Assembly (NCBI RefSeq): GCF_902497775.2
Contig: NZ_OZ024668.1
Location: forward strand, 5,874,326-5,938,325
Reading direction: 5' to 3'
Origin: Pseudomonas fluorescens
GTDB taxonomy: Bacteria > Pseudomonadota > Gammaproteobacteria > Pseudomonadales > Pseudomonadaceae
DNA length: 64,000 nucleotides
The translations under genes were made by a program, and so were the position numbers. Position 1 is the first letter of the stretch; each line of letters begins with the position of its first letter. Below the pieces are notes generated by a model that had not been told where the DNA came from, did not search any database, and saw only the letters and a program-made list of their open reading frames with translations. Below, in pieces: positions 1 to 9,208 of this stretch.

Positions 1-631
1 CCTCGTCGCGGCACATCATGTTGCCGGGGTGGCAGTCGCCGTGCAGGCGGATGACCTGGTGCGGGGTGTTGGCGTAAATCGCCTCGACCCGCTTGAGCAG
101 GTCGCGGGCCACCGACTCGAAGGCTGGCAGCAGGCTCTTGGGGATAAAGTTGCCTTCAAGCAGGGTGTTCAGCGAGGCGTGACCGAAGTTATCCACTGCC
201 AGTGCTTCACGGTGCTCGAACGCACGGGTGGCGCCAACCCCGTGCAGACGGCCGAGCAACTGCCCGAGGCGATACAGCTGGTCGAGATTGCCCGGCTCCG
301 GCGCGCGACCGCCGCGACGGGGGAACAGGGTGAAGCGAAAGCCGCTGTGTTCGAACAGGGTCTTGCCGTTGTGGATAAGTGGCGCCACCACCGGCACGTC
401 GCATTCGGCCAGTTCAGCGGTAAAGCTGTGCTCTTCGAGGATCGCCGCGTCGCTCCAGCGATCCGGGCGGTAGAACTTGGCGATCAGCGGTTCGCCCCCT
501 TCGATGCCCACCTGATAGACCCGGTTCTCGTAGCTGTTGAGTGCCAGCACCCGGGCGTCGCTGAGAAAGCCGATGCTTTCCACGGCGTCCAGGACCAGGT
601 CGGGGGTGAGTGTTTCAAAGGGGTGGGACAT
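1..631 (-). CDS. srkA: Stress response kinase SrkA (YihE/RdoA family), 3' part outside the window
   Basis: Only the first ~210 codons are present; the gene runs off the left edge (E. coli SrkA is about 328 residues). Reading the minus strand from the ATG at 631 gives MSHPFETLTP..., then a frame that stays open to base 1. The kinase-like catalytic loop LHGDCHPGNMM is visible near residue 200, the hallmark of this aminoglycoside-phosphotransferase-like fold. Family knowledge: SrkA is a cytoplasmic Ser/Thr kinase that protects stressed cells against death linked to envelope and oxidative damage. The frame has no stop within the window. Identification is by sequence recognition and is firm; the exact biological substrate is unknown in the family. 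Confidence 0.85.
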   Translation of the reverse strand, partial: MSHPFETLTPDLVLDAVESIGFLSDARVLALNSYENRVYQVGIEGGEPLIAKFYRPDRWSDAAILEEHSFTAELAECDVPVVAPLIHNGKTLFEHSGFRFTLFPRRGGRAPEPGNLDQLYRLGQLLGRLHGVGATRAFEHREALAVDNFGHASLNTLLEGNFIPKSLLPAFESVARDLLKRVEAIYANTPHQVIRLHGDCHPGNMMCRDE

Positions 632-718
632 GCTCGCTCCTGCTGTGCGGCAGGTGGCCGCAAGGTTCCTGCATGGTATCGCACATCAGGGCCTCGTGCG
701 GGAGCGGGCTACACAGAC

Positions 719-2620
719 TCAAGCCCCAACGATACCGCCATCCTCCCTGCTGATCGCCATCACCGACGAGCGTGGCTTGCCATTGGGCAGGTGCTCGGGA
801 AAGGTCGAACCACCGGTTTCCCCCGGATGCTGGATACCGACGAACACCGTGCGCTGGTCCGGGGCAAAGGCGATCCCGGTCACTTCGCACGCCACCGGCC
901 CGACCATGAAGCGGCGGATCTCACCACTGGCCGGGTCGGCGCAGAGCATCTGGTTGTTGCCCATGCCGGCAAAGTCACCGCTGTTGCTGTAGTCGCCGTC
1001 GGTCAGGATCCACAAGCGGCCATCGGCATCGAAGCCCAGGCCATCAGGGCTGTTGAACATGTTCTGCGGGGTGATGTTGGCGGAGCCGGCCTTGGCATCG
1101 CCGCCATGTACGGACGGATTGCCGGCCACCACGAACAGATCCCAGGCGAAACTCATCGCGCCATGGTCATCGGTGTTTTCGCGCCAACGCAGGATTTGCC
1201 CGTAGAGGTTCTTCTCGCGCGGATTGGGGCCGCCGACCGGCTGGCCGTCTTCACCGCGTTTGATGTTGTTGGTCAGGGTGCAATAGACCTGGCCGTCCTT
1301 GGGGCTGACCACGATCCACTCCGGGCGGTCCATGCGCGTGGCCTTGAGATGGCTGGCGGCCAGGCGCGCATGGATCAGCACCTGGGCCTGGCTGGCAAAA
1401 CCGTTGGCGGCGTTGAGGCCATTCTTGCCATGGGTCAGCTCCAGCCATTGGCCCTTGCCGCGCGGATGATCAACGTCGTGGTCGCTATCGTCGAAGCGCG
1501 CTACATACAAGGTGCCATGGTCCAGCAGGTTGCGGTTGGCGTTGGGGTTCTTGTGGTCGATGCGCTCACGGCTGATGAACTTGTAGATGAACTCGCCACG
1601 CTCATCGTCGCCCATGTACACCACGGCGCGGCCGTCGCGGGTTTCGGCCAGGGCGGCGTTCTCGTGCTTGAAACGGCCAAGGGCAGTGCGCTTGACCGGC
1701 GTCGATTGCGGATCGAACGGATCGATTTCCACCACCCAGCCATGACGGTTCAGTTCGTTGGGGTTCTTGGCCAGGTCGAAGCGCGGGTCGTGCTGGTGCC
1801 AGTCGACCTCCTTGCCGGTGAGCGAGGCACCGTAGCGCTTCTGTGCGGCGTCGAAGGCCTGGGATGAATCGCTGCTGGCGAAGCAGTCGGTGAAGTTCTC
1901 TTCGCAGGTCAGGTAAGTACCCCACGGCGTCTTGCCGTTGGCGCAGTTCTGGAAGGTGCCCAGCGCCTTGCGCCCGCTGTTGTCGGCCGCGGTTCTGAGC
2001 AGTGCATCGCCGGCGGCCGGGCCACTCAGGTTGATGGGCGTGTTGCCATGGATACGCCGGTTGTAGGGTGAGTCCTGGACGAACTGCCACTGGCCATCAC
2101 GGCGCCGCACTTCGATCACCGACACCCCTTCGGCGGCCTGGGCCTTGTGCACCTCTTCGGCAGAGGCCGGTTTGCCGCCATGGCTGAACAGGTAGCGGTA
2201 GTTGGTGTACTCGTTGTTGATCGCCATCAGCGCGCGGTTGTCGTCGCCGGGGAAGGGGAACAGGCTCATGCCGTCGTTGTGGTCACCGAACTGCAGTTCC
2301 TGGGCCTGGGCGCTGCCCTTGCCGGAAGGGTCGAAGGCCGGGGCGTCGGCATGCAGCGGCTGGCCCCAGCTGATCAATACCCGAGCCTGGTAGCCTGGCG
2401 GCAGGGTGATACTGTCGGCGGTGGCGGCAGGGATACTGGCAAAGCCTAGCAGGCTGCTGTTGCCGGCGCTGACGCTGGCTGCCAGGACGCTGCGGCTGAG
2501 CAGATTGCCGCCGAGAAACAGCGCCGCGCCGCACAGGGCGCCGGCGCCGATGAAGCGGCGGCGGCTGAGGCTGGTCAGGTGTTCGAGGTCGGTTGGCTGG
2601 TGTTCTTCTAATAGGTGCAT
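719..2620 (-). CDS. phoX: PhoX family alkaline phosphatase, Tat-exported
   Basis: 633 residues, matching the PhoX (DUF839) family. The N-terminus carries a twin-arginine signal, SRRRFIGAG at residues 19-27, followed by a hydrophobic stretch, so the enzyme should fold in the cytoplasm and be exported by Tat. PhoX enzymes are monomeric Ca2+/Fe3+ phosphatases that release phosphate from organic esters during phosphate starvation. The body has typical PhoX blocks such as GDDERGEFIYKF and FNSPDGLGFDADGRLW. The gene is separated from the upstream ModE-type regulator by only 63 bp, but that gap holds a PHO box with a correctly spaced -10, so it probably has its own PhoB-dependent promoter. The start at 2620 puts the Tat motif at the usual distance from the N-terminus. 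Confidence 0.88.
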   Translation of the reverse strand: MHLLEEHQPTDLEHLTSLSRRRFIGAGALCGAALFLGGNLLSRSVLAASVSAGNSSLLGFASIPAATADSITLPPGYQARVLISWGQPLHADAPAFDPSGKGSAQAQELQFGDHNDGMSLFPFPGDDNRALMAINNEYTNYRYLFSHGGKPASAEEVHKAQAAEGVSVIEVRRRDGQWQFVQDSPYNRRIHGNTPINLSGPAAGDALLRTAADNSGRKALGTFQNCANGKTPWGTYLTCEENFTDCFASSDSSQAFDAAQKRYGASLTGKEVDWHQHDPRFDLAKNPNELNRHGWVVEIDPFDPQSTPVKRTALGRFKHENAALAETRDGRAVVYMGDDERGEFIYKFISRERIDHKNPNANRNLLDHGTLYVARFDDSDHDVDHPRGKGQWLELTHGKNGLNAANGFASQAQVLIHARLAASHLKATRMDRPEWIVVSPKDGQVYCTLTNNIKRGEDGQPVGGPNPREKNLYGQILRWRENTDDHGAMSFAWDLFVVAGNPSVHGGDAKAGSANITPQNMFNSPDGLGFDADGRLWILTDGDYSNSGDFAGMGNNQMLCADPASGEIRRFMVGPVACEVTGIAFAPDQRTVFVGIQHPGETGGSTFPEHLPNGKPRSSVMAISREDGGIVGA

Positions 2621-2663
2621 GACAGGCTTCCTGCGGGTTTGGCAGTCACCTTAGTCAGGGCGC

Positions 2664-2681
2664 ATGACGGTTTTGTGGCAG
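2664..2681 (-). promoter_or_regulatory. PHO box (PhoB-binding site) upstream of phoX
   Basis: Minus-strand CTGCCACAAAACCGTCAT matches the PHO box consensus CTGTCATAAATCTGTCAT at 14 of 18 positions, as two direct CTGNCA-type repeats 11 bp apart. Ten bases downstream lies TAAGGT, a possible -10, which is the spacing expected where PhoB replaces the -35 element. The phoX ATG follows 43 bp after the box. The site lies immediately after the stop codon of the ModE-type gene. Confidence 0.65.
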
Positions 2682-2683
2682 TT

Positions 2684-3448
2684 TTACAACGGCGTTCCGA
2701 GAAGCACATAGGAAGGCTGGAATTGCACCTGCAGGTCGTTGCCTACAACGACCTTATTGTCCTTCAGCCAGCGGGCCTCGGCGAAGGCACACAGGGTTTG
2801 CCCGCTGGCCAGGGCCAGGCGCACTTCGGTGGGGCCTTCGGTGCCGTCAAGCAAGGCATCGACCTTGACCGGCAAGCAGTTGTAGCCCTCGGCAGGCTGC
2901 TGACCGAGGCCCAGCAATTCCAGCCAGCCCGCCTTGATCAGCGCTACTACGGCGGTACCCGGGCTCAGTTCCAGGCGCTCGGTGCTGTCGTGGGTGATCT
3001 CGGCATCGATGCGCAGATCGCCCGCCAGGGTCAGGTTGATACGGTCATAACGGCCCTGGGCCTCGATCGAGCGGATGCGCCCGTGCAGCTGGTTGCGCGC
3101 GCTGGTGCGTAGCATCAGGCGGCCGAGCAGGTCGAGATCGCTGGCGTCTTCGGCGGCTTCGAGGATCTGTGCCTGCAGGGCCTGCAAACGCTGGTACAGG
3201 CGCAGCACCCGCTGCCCTTCGGCGGACAGTTTTGCCCCGCCACCGCCACGACCGCCGACACTGCGCTCGACCAGCGGGCTGGCCGCCAGGTTGTTGAGTT
3301 CGTCGATGGCATCCCAGGCCGCCTTGTAACTCATGCCGGCGCTTTTTGCCGCACGGGTGATCGAGCCTTGTTCGGCAATGTGTTGCAGCAAGGCAATACG
3401 CTGCGGGCGGCGGACGATGTGCTGAGTGAGCAGGGCAGGCAGAGACAT
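2684..3448 (-). CDS. modE: ModE-type molybdate-responsive transcriptional regulator
   Basis: 254 residues with the full ModE layout: an N-terminal winged helix (about residues 15-110) with the family motif GSITRAAKSAGMSYKAAWDAID and the basic GGRGGGGAKLS wing, then two Mop/TOBE ligand domains (about 120-185 and 190-252). ModE binds molybdate through the Mop domains and represses modABC or activates molybdoenzyme genes. No molybdate transport or molybdopterin gene is adjacent, so the target is probably elsewhere. The gene is transcribed towards phoX on the same strand. The start ATG at 3448 is the only one giving the conserved N-terminal helix. Confidence 0.85.
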   Translation of the reverse strand: MSLPALLTQHIVRRPQRIALLQHIAEQGSITRAAKSAGMSYKAAWDAIDELNNLAASPLVERSVGGRGGGGAKLSAEGQRVLRLYQRLQALQAQILEAAEDASDLDLLGRLMLRTSARNQLHGRIRSIEAQGRYDRINLTLAGDLRIDAEITHDSTERLELSPGTAVVALIKAGWLELLGLGQQPAEGYNCLPVKVDALLDGTEGPTEVRLALASGQTLCAFAEARWLKDNKVVVGNDLQVQFQPSYVLLGTPL

Positions 3449-3507
3449 AAGCGGTAACGGGCACCTGAAAGGAAACAGCCCGAAAGTGCCCGCACCCCGC
3501 GTTCAAG

Positions 3508-4245
3508 TCAAGCGCTGCCGGGCTTGGCGGTCCGCGCCAGACAGTAGACATCGACTCGCCGCGCACCCGCCTTGAGCAGCAGGCTGGCCAACGCCTGGGC
3601 GGTGGCGCCAGTGGTCAGCACATCATCCACCAACGCTACATGGCGCCCGGCAATCAGGCTGCTGTCGTGCATGGCGAAAGCCTGGCGCAGGTTGCGTTTG
3701 CGGGCCTGGGCCTTGAGGCCTTGCTGGGCCGGGGTATCGAGGGTGCGGCTGAGCACCTGCTCGCTGCAGCCTATACCCAGCTGTTGCGCCAGCCATTTGC
3801 CGAGCATGCCCGCCTGGTTATAGCCGCGTTGGCGCAAACGCCGCCGTGACAGCGGTACCGGCAGCAGCAGGGTGGGGCGCGGCAACCCTTCGTCGAAGCG
3901 GTGAATCAGCCAGCGCCCGAGCAGTTGCGCCAGCAGGCGGCCCAGCGGCCACTGGCTGTTGTGCTTGAAACGGGTCACCAGCGCATCGACCGGAAAGCCG
4001 TAATGCCAGGGCGCCTCGACTCGATAGAAAGCCGGCGGGCGCCGGCTGCACTGGCCGCAGACCAGGCCGTGCATGGGCAGCGGCAGGGCACAGACCTGGC
4101 AATGCTCATTCAGCCAGGGCAGTTCGCTTTCGCAGGCGACACACAGTGGGTAGGGCTGCTCGGCCGCTTCATTGCAGAGTAAACAGATATGGTTATTTAA
4201 TAGCCAGTTGTAAACCTTGATTTTGACTTGTGGTTGACAGTGCAT
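3508..4245 (-). CDS. ComF family phosphoribosyltransferase-like protein
   Basis: 245 residues, normal for ComF/GntX proteins. The N-terminus has two zinc-ribbon-like Cys pairs (C21/C24 with C35/C38, then CQVCALP...CGQC), and the C-terminal third has the type I phosphoribosyltransferase PRPP loop VALVDDVLTTGAT. ComF homologues are needed for DNA uptake in competent Gram-positives and Haemophilus; in Pseudomonas the role is less clear and may be DNA or nucleotide related. It is divergent from bioB and its 5' end overlaps the BirA-type operator at 4208-4240, so biotin-dependent binding could affect it too. An N-terminally shorter start is possible, but the Cys pairs require at least residue 20 onward. 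Confidence 0.82.
   Translation of the reverse strand: MHCQPQVKIKVYNWLLNNHICLLCNEAAEQPYPLCVACESELPWLNEHCQVCALPLPMHGLVCGQCSRRPPAFYRVEAPWHYGFPVDALVTRFKHNSQWPLGRLLAQLLGRWLIHRFDEGLPRPTLLLPVPLSRRRLRQRGYNQAGMLGKWLAQQLGIGCSEQVLSRTLDTPAQQGLKAQARKRNLRQAFAMHDSSLIAGRHVALVDDVLTTGATAQALASLLLKAGARRVDVYCLARTAKPGSA
4208..4240 (+). promoter_or_regulatory. BirA operator of the biotin operon
   Basis: TTGTAAACC, 15 bases, GGTTGACAG: this fits the proteobacterial BirA box TTGTAAACC-N14/15-GGTTTACAA with the left half perfect. The right half contains TTGACA (4234-4239), a perfect -35 for bioB, with weak -10 candidates such as AACTAT (4257-4262) 17 bp on. Biotinyl-AMP-loaded BirA would therefore block RNA polymerase directly. 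The site also lies within codons 2-13 of the divergent comF-like gene. Confidence 0.72.
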
Positions 4246-4334
4246 CAGCCTTCCTTAACTATGCGAGCTATCCGTGATGCGCTGGCGGGGTTTCCTGTGC
4301 CGGCGCTTGTACAAGCCTAAACAAGGAATCGCCG

Positions 4335-5393
4335 ATGAGCGCCAGCACAACTGCAACAACACGTCACGACTGGTCCCTGGCCGAGGTCAAAGCCCTGTTC
4401 CAGCAACCGTTCAATGACTTGCTGTTCCAGGCGCAAACCGTGCACCGCGCGCATTTCGACGCCAACCGCGTGCAGGTCTCGACCCTGTTGTCGATCAAGA
4501 CCGGCGCCTGCCCGGAAGATTGCAAATATTGTCCGCAGTCCGGCCACTACAACACCGGGCTGGAAAAACAGAAACTGATGGAAGTGCAGAAGGTCCTCGA
4601 AGAAGCCGCCCGGGCCAAGGCCATCGGCTCGACCCGCTTCTGCATGGGCGCCGCCTGGAAGCACCCGTCGGCCAAGGACATGCCCTACGTGCTGCAGATG
4701 GTCAAAGGGGTCAAGGCCATGGGCCTGGAAACCTGCATGACCCTGGGCAAGCTCGACCTGGAGCAAACCCAGGCGCTGGCCGAGGCCGGACTGGACTACT
4801 ACAACCACAACCTCGACACCTCGCCGGAGTTCTACACCAGCATCATCACCACCCGCACCTACAGCGAGCGCCTGCAGACGCTGGCCTACGTACGCGATGC
4901 CGGGATGAAGATCTGCTCGGGCGGCATCCTCGGCATGGGTGAGTCGCTGGACGATCGCGCCGGGCTGTTGATCCAGCTGGCCAACCTGCCGGAGCACCCG
5001 GAGTCGGTGCCGATCAACATGCTGGTAAAAGTTGCCGGCACTCCGCTGGAGAACGCCGAAGAAGTCGACCCGTTCGACTTCATCCGCATGCTTGCCGTGG
5101 CCCGGATCCTCATGCCCAAGTCCCACGTACGGCTGTCCGCAGGGCGGGAGGCGATGAACGAGCAGATGCAGGCCCTGGCCTTCTTCGCTGGTGCCAACTC
5201 GATCTTCTACGGCGAGAAACTGCTGACCACCGCCAACCCGCAAGCCGACAAGGACATGCAACTGTTCGCGCGCCTGGGCATCCAGCCTGAAGCCCGTGAA
5301 GAGCACGCTGACGAAGTCCATCAGGCCGCCATCGAGCAAGCCCTGGTGGAACAGAAGAGCAGCGAGCTGTTCTACAACGCCGCCTTGGCCTGA
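4335..5393 (+). CDS. bioB: Biotin synthase
   Basis: 352 residues. Radical-SAM enzyme that inserts sulfur into dethiobiotin, the last step of biotin synthesis. The 4Fe-4S/SAM motif CxxxCxxC is CPEDCKYC with C59, C63 and C66, and further conserved cysteines and an Arg (C103-, C134- and C194-type positions, e.g. [26 protein letters not shown]) that hold the second cluster are visible. ATG at 4335 follows the sequence AAGGAATCGCCG, a good ribosome-binding site. It is first in the operon bioB-F-H-C-D and sits behind the BirA-type operator. Seven bases separate it from bioF. Confidence 0.97.
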   Translation: MSASTTATTRHDWSLAEVKALFQQPFNDLLFQAQTVHRAHFDANRVQVSTLLSIKTGACPEDCKYCPQSGHYNTGLEKQKLMEVQKVLEEAARAKAIGSTRFCMGAAWKHPSAKDMPYVLQMVKGVKAMGLETCMTLGKLDLEQTQALAEAGLDYYNHNLDTSPEFYTSIITTRTYSERLQTLAYVRDAGMKICSGGILGMGESLDDRAGLLIQLANLPEHPESVPINMLVKVAGTPLENAEEVDPFDFIRMLAVARILMPKSHVRLSAGREAMNEQMQALAFFAGANSIFYGEKLLTTANPQADKDMQLFARLGIQPEAREEHADEVHQAAIEQALVEQKSSELFYNAALA

Positions 5394-5400
5394 GGCGCGC

Positions 5401-6573
5401 ATGGCTTTTGATCTTCGCGCGCGGCTCGAGCAGCGCCGCGCTGCTGACCTGTACCGCCAGCGCCCGCTGCTGCAAAGCCCGCAGGGCCCGGAAGTGGTGG
5501 TCGATGGCCAGCCGTTGCTGGCGTTCTGCAGCAACGATTACCTGGGCCTGGCCAACCACCCTGAAGTGATCGCCGCCTGGCGCGCCGGAGCTGAACGCTG
5601 GGGTGTTGGCGGCGGTGCCTCGCACCTGGTGATCGGCCACAGCAGCCCACATCACGCGGTGGAAGAGGCCCTGGCCGAGCTTACCGGGCGGCCGCGAGCG
5701 CTGTTGTTTAGCACCGGTTACATGGCCAACCTCGGTGCCTTGACCGCGCTGGTCGGGCAGGGCGATACGGTGCTGCAAGACCGCCTCAATCACGCCTCGC
5801 TGCTCGATGCCGGGCTGCTCAGCGGTGCGCGTTTCAATCGCTACCTGCACAACGATGCCCAAAGCCTGGCCAATCGCCTGGACAAGGCCGTCGGCAACTC
5901 CCTGGTGGTGACTGACGGGGTGTTCAGCATGGACGGTGACCTGGCCGATCTACCCGCCCTGGCTGCGGTAGCCAATGCCCGCGACGCCTGGCTGATGGTC
6001 GACGACGCCCATGGCTTCGGCACTCTGGGGCGCAATGGTGGCGGCATTGTCGAGCATTTCGGCCTGAACCTTGAACAAGTGCCGGTGCTGATCGGTACGC
6101 TAGGCAAGGCTTGTGGTACTGCGGGTGCTTTTGTCGCCGGCAGCGAAGAGCTGATCGAGTGTCTGATCCAGTTCGCCCGGCCCTACATCTATACCACCAG
6201 CCAGCCACCGGCCCTGGCCTGCGCCACCCTGCGCAGCCTGGAGCTGCTGCGCAGCGAACACTGGCGCCGTGAGCACCTGGCGGCGTTGATTGAGCAATTT
6301 CGCAGCGGCGCCGAGCAGATCGGCCTGCAACTGATGGACAGTTTCACGCCGATCCAGCCGATCCTGATTGGCGACAGCACCCGCGCTTTGCGCCTGTCGC
6401 AGATGCTGCGCGAGCGCGGCCTGCTGGTGACCGCGATCCGTCCGCCAACGGTACCCACCGGCAGCGCGCGCCTGCGCGTGACCCTGAGTGCGGCGCACAG
6501 CCCGGCGCAGGTGCAGCTATTGTTGAATGCATTGGCTGACTGTTATCCGCTGCTGGAGCCTGCTGATGCGTAA
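5401..6573 (+). CDS. bioF: 8-amino-7-oxononanoate synthase
   Basis: 390 residues from the ATG at 5401, the usual length. PLP enzyme of the alpha-oxoamine synthase family that joins pimeloyl-ACP (or CoA) and L-alanine to give 8-amino-7-oxononanoate. The PLP lysine is in [13 protein letters not shown] (about residue 236), and the upstream VDDAHGFG and SNDYLGLA motifs are typical. A longer reading frame extends upstream into bioB, but that start would add residues with no counterpart in the family. The last 8 bases overlap the start of bioH, so translation is probably coupled. Confidence 0.96.
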   Translation: MAFDLRARLEQRRAADLYRQRPLLQSPQGPEVVVDGQPLLAFCSNDYLGLANHPEVIAAWRAGAERWGVGGGASHLVIGHSSPHHAVEEALAELTGRPRALLFSTGYMANLGALTALVGQGDTVLQDRLNHASLLDAGLLSGARFNRYLHNDAQSLANRLDKAVGNSLVVTDGVFSMDGDLADLPALAAVANARDAWLMVDDAHGFGTLGRNGGGIVEHFGLNLEQVPVLIGTLGKACGTAGAFVAGSEELIECLIQFARPYIYTTSQPPALACATLRSLELLRSEHWRREHLAALIEQFRSGAEQIGLQLMDSFTPIQPILIGDSTRALRLSQMLRERGLLVTAIRPPTVPTGSARLRVTLSAAHSPAQVQLLLNALADCYPLLEPADA

Positions 6574-7297
6574 CCATCTGATCCTGTTGCCGGGCTGGGG
6601 CCTGGGCATTTCCGCCTTGCAACCGCTGGTGGCGACCCTGCGAGCCATCGACCCCGGTTTGCAGGTCGAGATCCAGGCCTTGCCCGGCCTGGTGTCCAGT
6701 AACCCCGAAGACTGGCTCGACAAGCTCGATCGGCAACTGCCGCGCCATGCCTGGCTGGGGGGCTGGTCGCTGGGCGGCATGCTCGCCGCAGAACTGGCCG
6801 CCCGGCGCGGTGATGACTGCCATGGGTTGATTACCCTGGGCAGCAACCTCAGTTTCGTCAGCCGCCCGGACTGGCCGCACGGCATGGCGGTGGATACCTT
6901 CCAGACCTTCCTTGAAGGTTGCCGCTATCACACCCAGGTCACCCTGAAACGCTTTGTTTCGCTGTGCAGCCAGGGCGCTGAAGAGCCGCGCAGCCTGGCC
7001 CGTTTGCTCAGCGCCAGCCTGCCGGCTCCCGCTCCGGAGCAACTGGTGGCCGGGCTCGAAGTGCTCGGCCAGCTCGATACCCGCGCCGCGCTGCAGCGCT
7101 ACGGTGGCCCGCAGTTGCACCTGTTTGCCGGCCGTGACGGCTTGGTGCCGGCCGAAGTTGCCGGCGAGTTGCTGGAAATACTGCCCGACGTGGAAGTCGG
7201 GCTGCTGGAAGACAGTGCTCATGGTTTTGTGATGGAAACACCTCATGAGTTGGCGGCAGCAATCAAGGCCTTTGTACATGAGAGTGGCGATGACTGA
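6566..7297 (+). CDS. bioH: Pimeloyl-ACP methyl ester carboxylesterase
   Basis: 243 residues, alpha/beta hydrolase. The nucleophile elbow GWSLGG places Ser68, with a later Asp in AGRDGLVP and His in DSAHGF completing the triad. BioH cleaves the methyl ester of pimeloyl-ACP, ending the BioC-dependent disguise of the pimelate precursor. ATG at 6566 lies inside the end of bioF (8-bp overlap) and the gene end overlaps bioC by 8 bp. The N-terminus [14 protein letters not shown] contains the oxyanion-hole turn, supporting this start. Confidence 0.94.
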   Translation: MRNHLILLPGWGLGISALQPLVATLRAIDPGLQVEIQALPGLVSSNPEDWLDKLDRQLPRHAWLGGWSLGGMLAAELAARRGDDCHGLITLGSNLSFVSRPDWPHGMAVDTFQTFLEGCRYHTQVTLKRFVSLCSQGAEEPRSLARLLSASLPAPAPEQLVAGLEVLGQLDTRAALQRYGGPQLHLFAGRDGLVPAEVAGELLEILPDVEVGLLEDSAHGFVMETPHELAAAIKAFVHESGDD

Positions 7298-8114
7298 TCT
7301 TTCTCTGCCGGGCCTGCCCGGCGCCTTACCCGATAAACGTCAGGTTGCAGCGTCGTTCTCCCGTGCTGCCGCCAGCTACGATAGCGTTGCCGAACTGCAA
7401 CGGGCGGTGGGCAGTGCGCTGCTTGAGCAGTTGCCCGGTGTATTCGAGCCGCAACGCTGGCTGGACCTGGGCAGTGGTACCGGCTACTTCAGCCGTGCCC
7501 TGAGCAGCCGTTTTCCCCAGGCCGCCGGTGTTGCCGTGGACATTGCCGAAGGCATGCTCCAGCACGCCTGGGAGCAGGGCGGGGCGTCTTACCATGTGGC
7601 TGGCGATGCCGAGCGCTTGCCGCTGCGCAGCGCCAGTGTCGAGTTGATCTTCACCAGCCTGGCGGTGCAATGGTGCGGTGATTTTCGCGCCGTACTCAGC
7701 GAGGCCGGGCGTGTGTTGCAACCGGGCGGGGTACTGGCTTTTGCCAGCCTCTGCGTCGGCACCCTGCATGAGTTGCGCGAAAGCTGGCAGGCGGTCGATG
7801 GCCTGGTACACGTCAATCGTTTCCGGCGCCTTGAAGACTATCAGCGCCTGTGTGGCGAAAGTGAGCTGCAGGTGTTGAACCTGGAGGCTCGGCCCCATGT
7901 GCTGCACTACCCGGATGTGCGCAGCCTGACCCACGAACTCAAGGCCCTCGGCGCTCATAATCTCAACCCCGGCCGCCCGGCTGGCCTGACCGGACGGGCG
8001 CGGATGCAGGGGCTGTTACAGGCCTATGAGCGCTTCCGTCAGCCTCAGGGACTACCGGCGACCTATCAGGTGGTCTACGGTGTACTGCAAAAGCCGCCGG
8101 TAGAAGGGGATTGA
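7290..8114 (+). CDS. bioC: Malonyl-ACP O-methyltransferase
   Basis: 274 residues from the ATG at 7290. SAM-dependent methyltransferase of class I fold: motif I is [11 protein letters not shown] near residue 55, and the family block [10 protein letters not shown] lies near the N-terminus. BioC methylates the free carboxyl of malonyl-ACP so that fatty-acid synthesis can elongate it to pimeloyl-ACP methyl ester. The start overlaps the bioH stop. A longer frame starting at 7245 overlaps bioH further and lacks family support. Together with bioH it shows that this organism uses the E. coli-type pimelate route. Confidence 0.94.
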   Translation: MTDLSLPGLPGALPDKRQVAASFSRAAASYDSVAELQRAVGSALLEQLPGVFEPQRWLDLGSGTGYFSRALSSRFPQAAGVAVDIAEGMLQHAWEQGGASYHVAGDAERLPLRSASVELIFTSLAVQWCGDFRAVLSEAGRVLQPGGVLAFASLCVGTLHELRESWQAVDGLVHVNRFRRLEDYQRLCGESELQVLNLEARPHVLHYPDVRSLTHELKALGAHNLNPGRPAGLTGRARMQGLLQAYERFRQPQGLPATYQVVYGVLQKPPVEGD

Positions 8115-8115
8115 G

Positions 8116-8796
8116 ATGAACCCGGCCTATTTCATCGCAGGGACCGACACCGACGTCGGCAAGACCACCATCGCCGCCGGGCTGCTGCATGCCGCGCACC
8201 TGGCCGGCCTGAGCACCCTGGGTGCCAAGCCGGTGGCTTCCGGTTGCGAGGCCAGCAGCAAAGGCCTGCGCAATGCCGATGCCATGGCGCTGATCGCCGA
8301 AAGTTCGCTCAAACTGCCCTACGAGCAGGTCAACCCGTTCGCCTTCGAACCGGCCATTGCCCCGCACCTGGCTGCACGGGAGGCCGGTGTCGCCCTGAGC
8401 GTGCACGCCTTGTTGGCGCCCATGCGTGAGGTGCTGAACCAAGGCGCTGATTTCACCTTGATCGAAGGCGCCGGAGGCTGGCGCGTACCGCTGTCCGACC
8501 AAGCCAATCTGTCGGACCTGGCCATTGCCCTGAAGCTGCCGGTGATCCTGGTGGTCGGTGTGCGTCTGGGCTGCATCAACCACGCCTTGCTCACTGCCGA
8601 AGCCATCGCCCGCGACGGCCTGCAACTGGCCGGCTGGGTTGCCAACATCGTCGACCCGCGCACCTCGCGCCTGGAAGAAAACCTGGCCAGCCTCGCCGAG
8701 CGTTTACCGGCACCCTGTCTTGGCCGGGTGCCGAAACTCAAGCAGGTAAGCGCTCAAGCCGTGGCCGCGCACCTGCAACTGGACCTGCTGGACTGA
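8116..8796 (+). CDS. bioD: Dethiobiotin synthetase
   Basis: 226 residues. ATP-dependent carboxylation of 7,8-diaminononanoate to dethiobiotin. The P-loop GTDTDVGKTT (residues 8-17) starts right after the first strand, followed by KPVASG and the IEGAGGWRVPL loop, all diagnostic of BioD. It begins one base after the bioC stop. The 7,8-diaminononanoate transaminase gene bioA is not in this operon and must lie elsewhere, as in other Pseudomonas. Confidence 0.95.
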   Translation: MNPAYFIAGTDTDVGKTTIAAGLLHAAHLAGLSTLGAKPVASGCEASSKGLRNADAMALIAESSLKLPYEQVNPFAFEPAIAPHLAAREAGVALSVHALLAPMREVLNQGADFTLIEGAGGWRVPLSDQANLSDLAIALKLPVILVVGVRLGCINHALLTAEAIARDGLQLAGWVANIVDPRTSRLEENLASLAERLPAPCLGRVPKLKQVSAQAVAAHLQLDLLD

Positions 8797-8903
8797 CACT
8801 CGTCTATCATAAGGCAAAGTGCTATTAGTGTTTTCAACGGGTCTTTTGCCGGCAAGTCTGCTTCAATAGAGGCTGTTCGCTTTCAGCGTCATGGAGTTTC
8901 GAC

Positions 8904-9200
8904 ATGGAAATCTCGGGCAACTCAGCATATTACGCAGGGCTCGGCGCCATTCAGGCCGGGCAGAACCGCGTCGATCAGGCCGCCAGCCAGATCGCCAACA
9001 CCACCGTCGAGCGTGCCGCCACCAGCCAGTCCAGCGACTATCAGGCCGAGCGCCTGCGCGCGGTCGATCGCAGCCAGCAGATGGACCTGGCTACCAGCAG
9101 CGTCGAGATGGCGCTGGGCAAGCATCAGGTCGAATTAGGTGTCAAAGTGGCCAAAGCATCGGACGAAATGCTCGGTACCCTGATCGACACTTACGCCTGA
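8904..9200 (+). CDS. Small conserved protein with flagellar rod-like N-terminus
   Basis: 98 residues, strong start context (GGAGTTTCGAC before ATG). The first 35 residues, with GLGAIQAGQNRVDQAASQIANTT, follow the consensus of the flagellar axial N-terminal motif (small residues, then ANxxAN-like). The remainder is Gln/Ala/Ser rich and predicted helical. No flagellar gene is near; the protein sits between bioD and an acyl-CoA dehydrogenase, a position I recall as conserved in Pseudomonas (PA0505 type). Function unknown. Possibly a helical, self-associating protein; the flagellar link is only motif resemblance. Confidence 0.8.
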   Translation: MEISGNSAYYAGLGAIQAGQNRVDQAASQIANTTVERAATSQSSDYQAERLRAVDRSQQMDLATSSVEMALGKHQVELGVKVAKASDEMLGTLIDTYA

Positions 9201-9208
9201 CCCCCTTC

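Noticed and set aside
29..1867. Long plus-strand open frame of 612 codons
   Set aside because: It is antisense to srkA and phoX, with Arg/Gly/Ala-rich composition and no domain; a GC-driven shadow. The same holds for the long antisense frames over the acyl-CoA dehydrogenases, rpoD, tsaD/plsY, prkA and spoVR.
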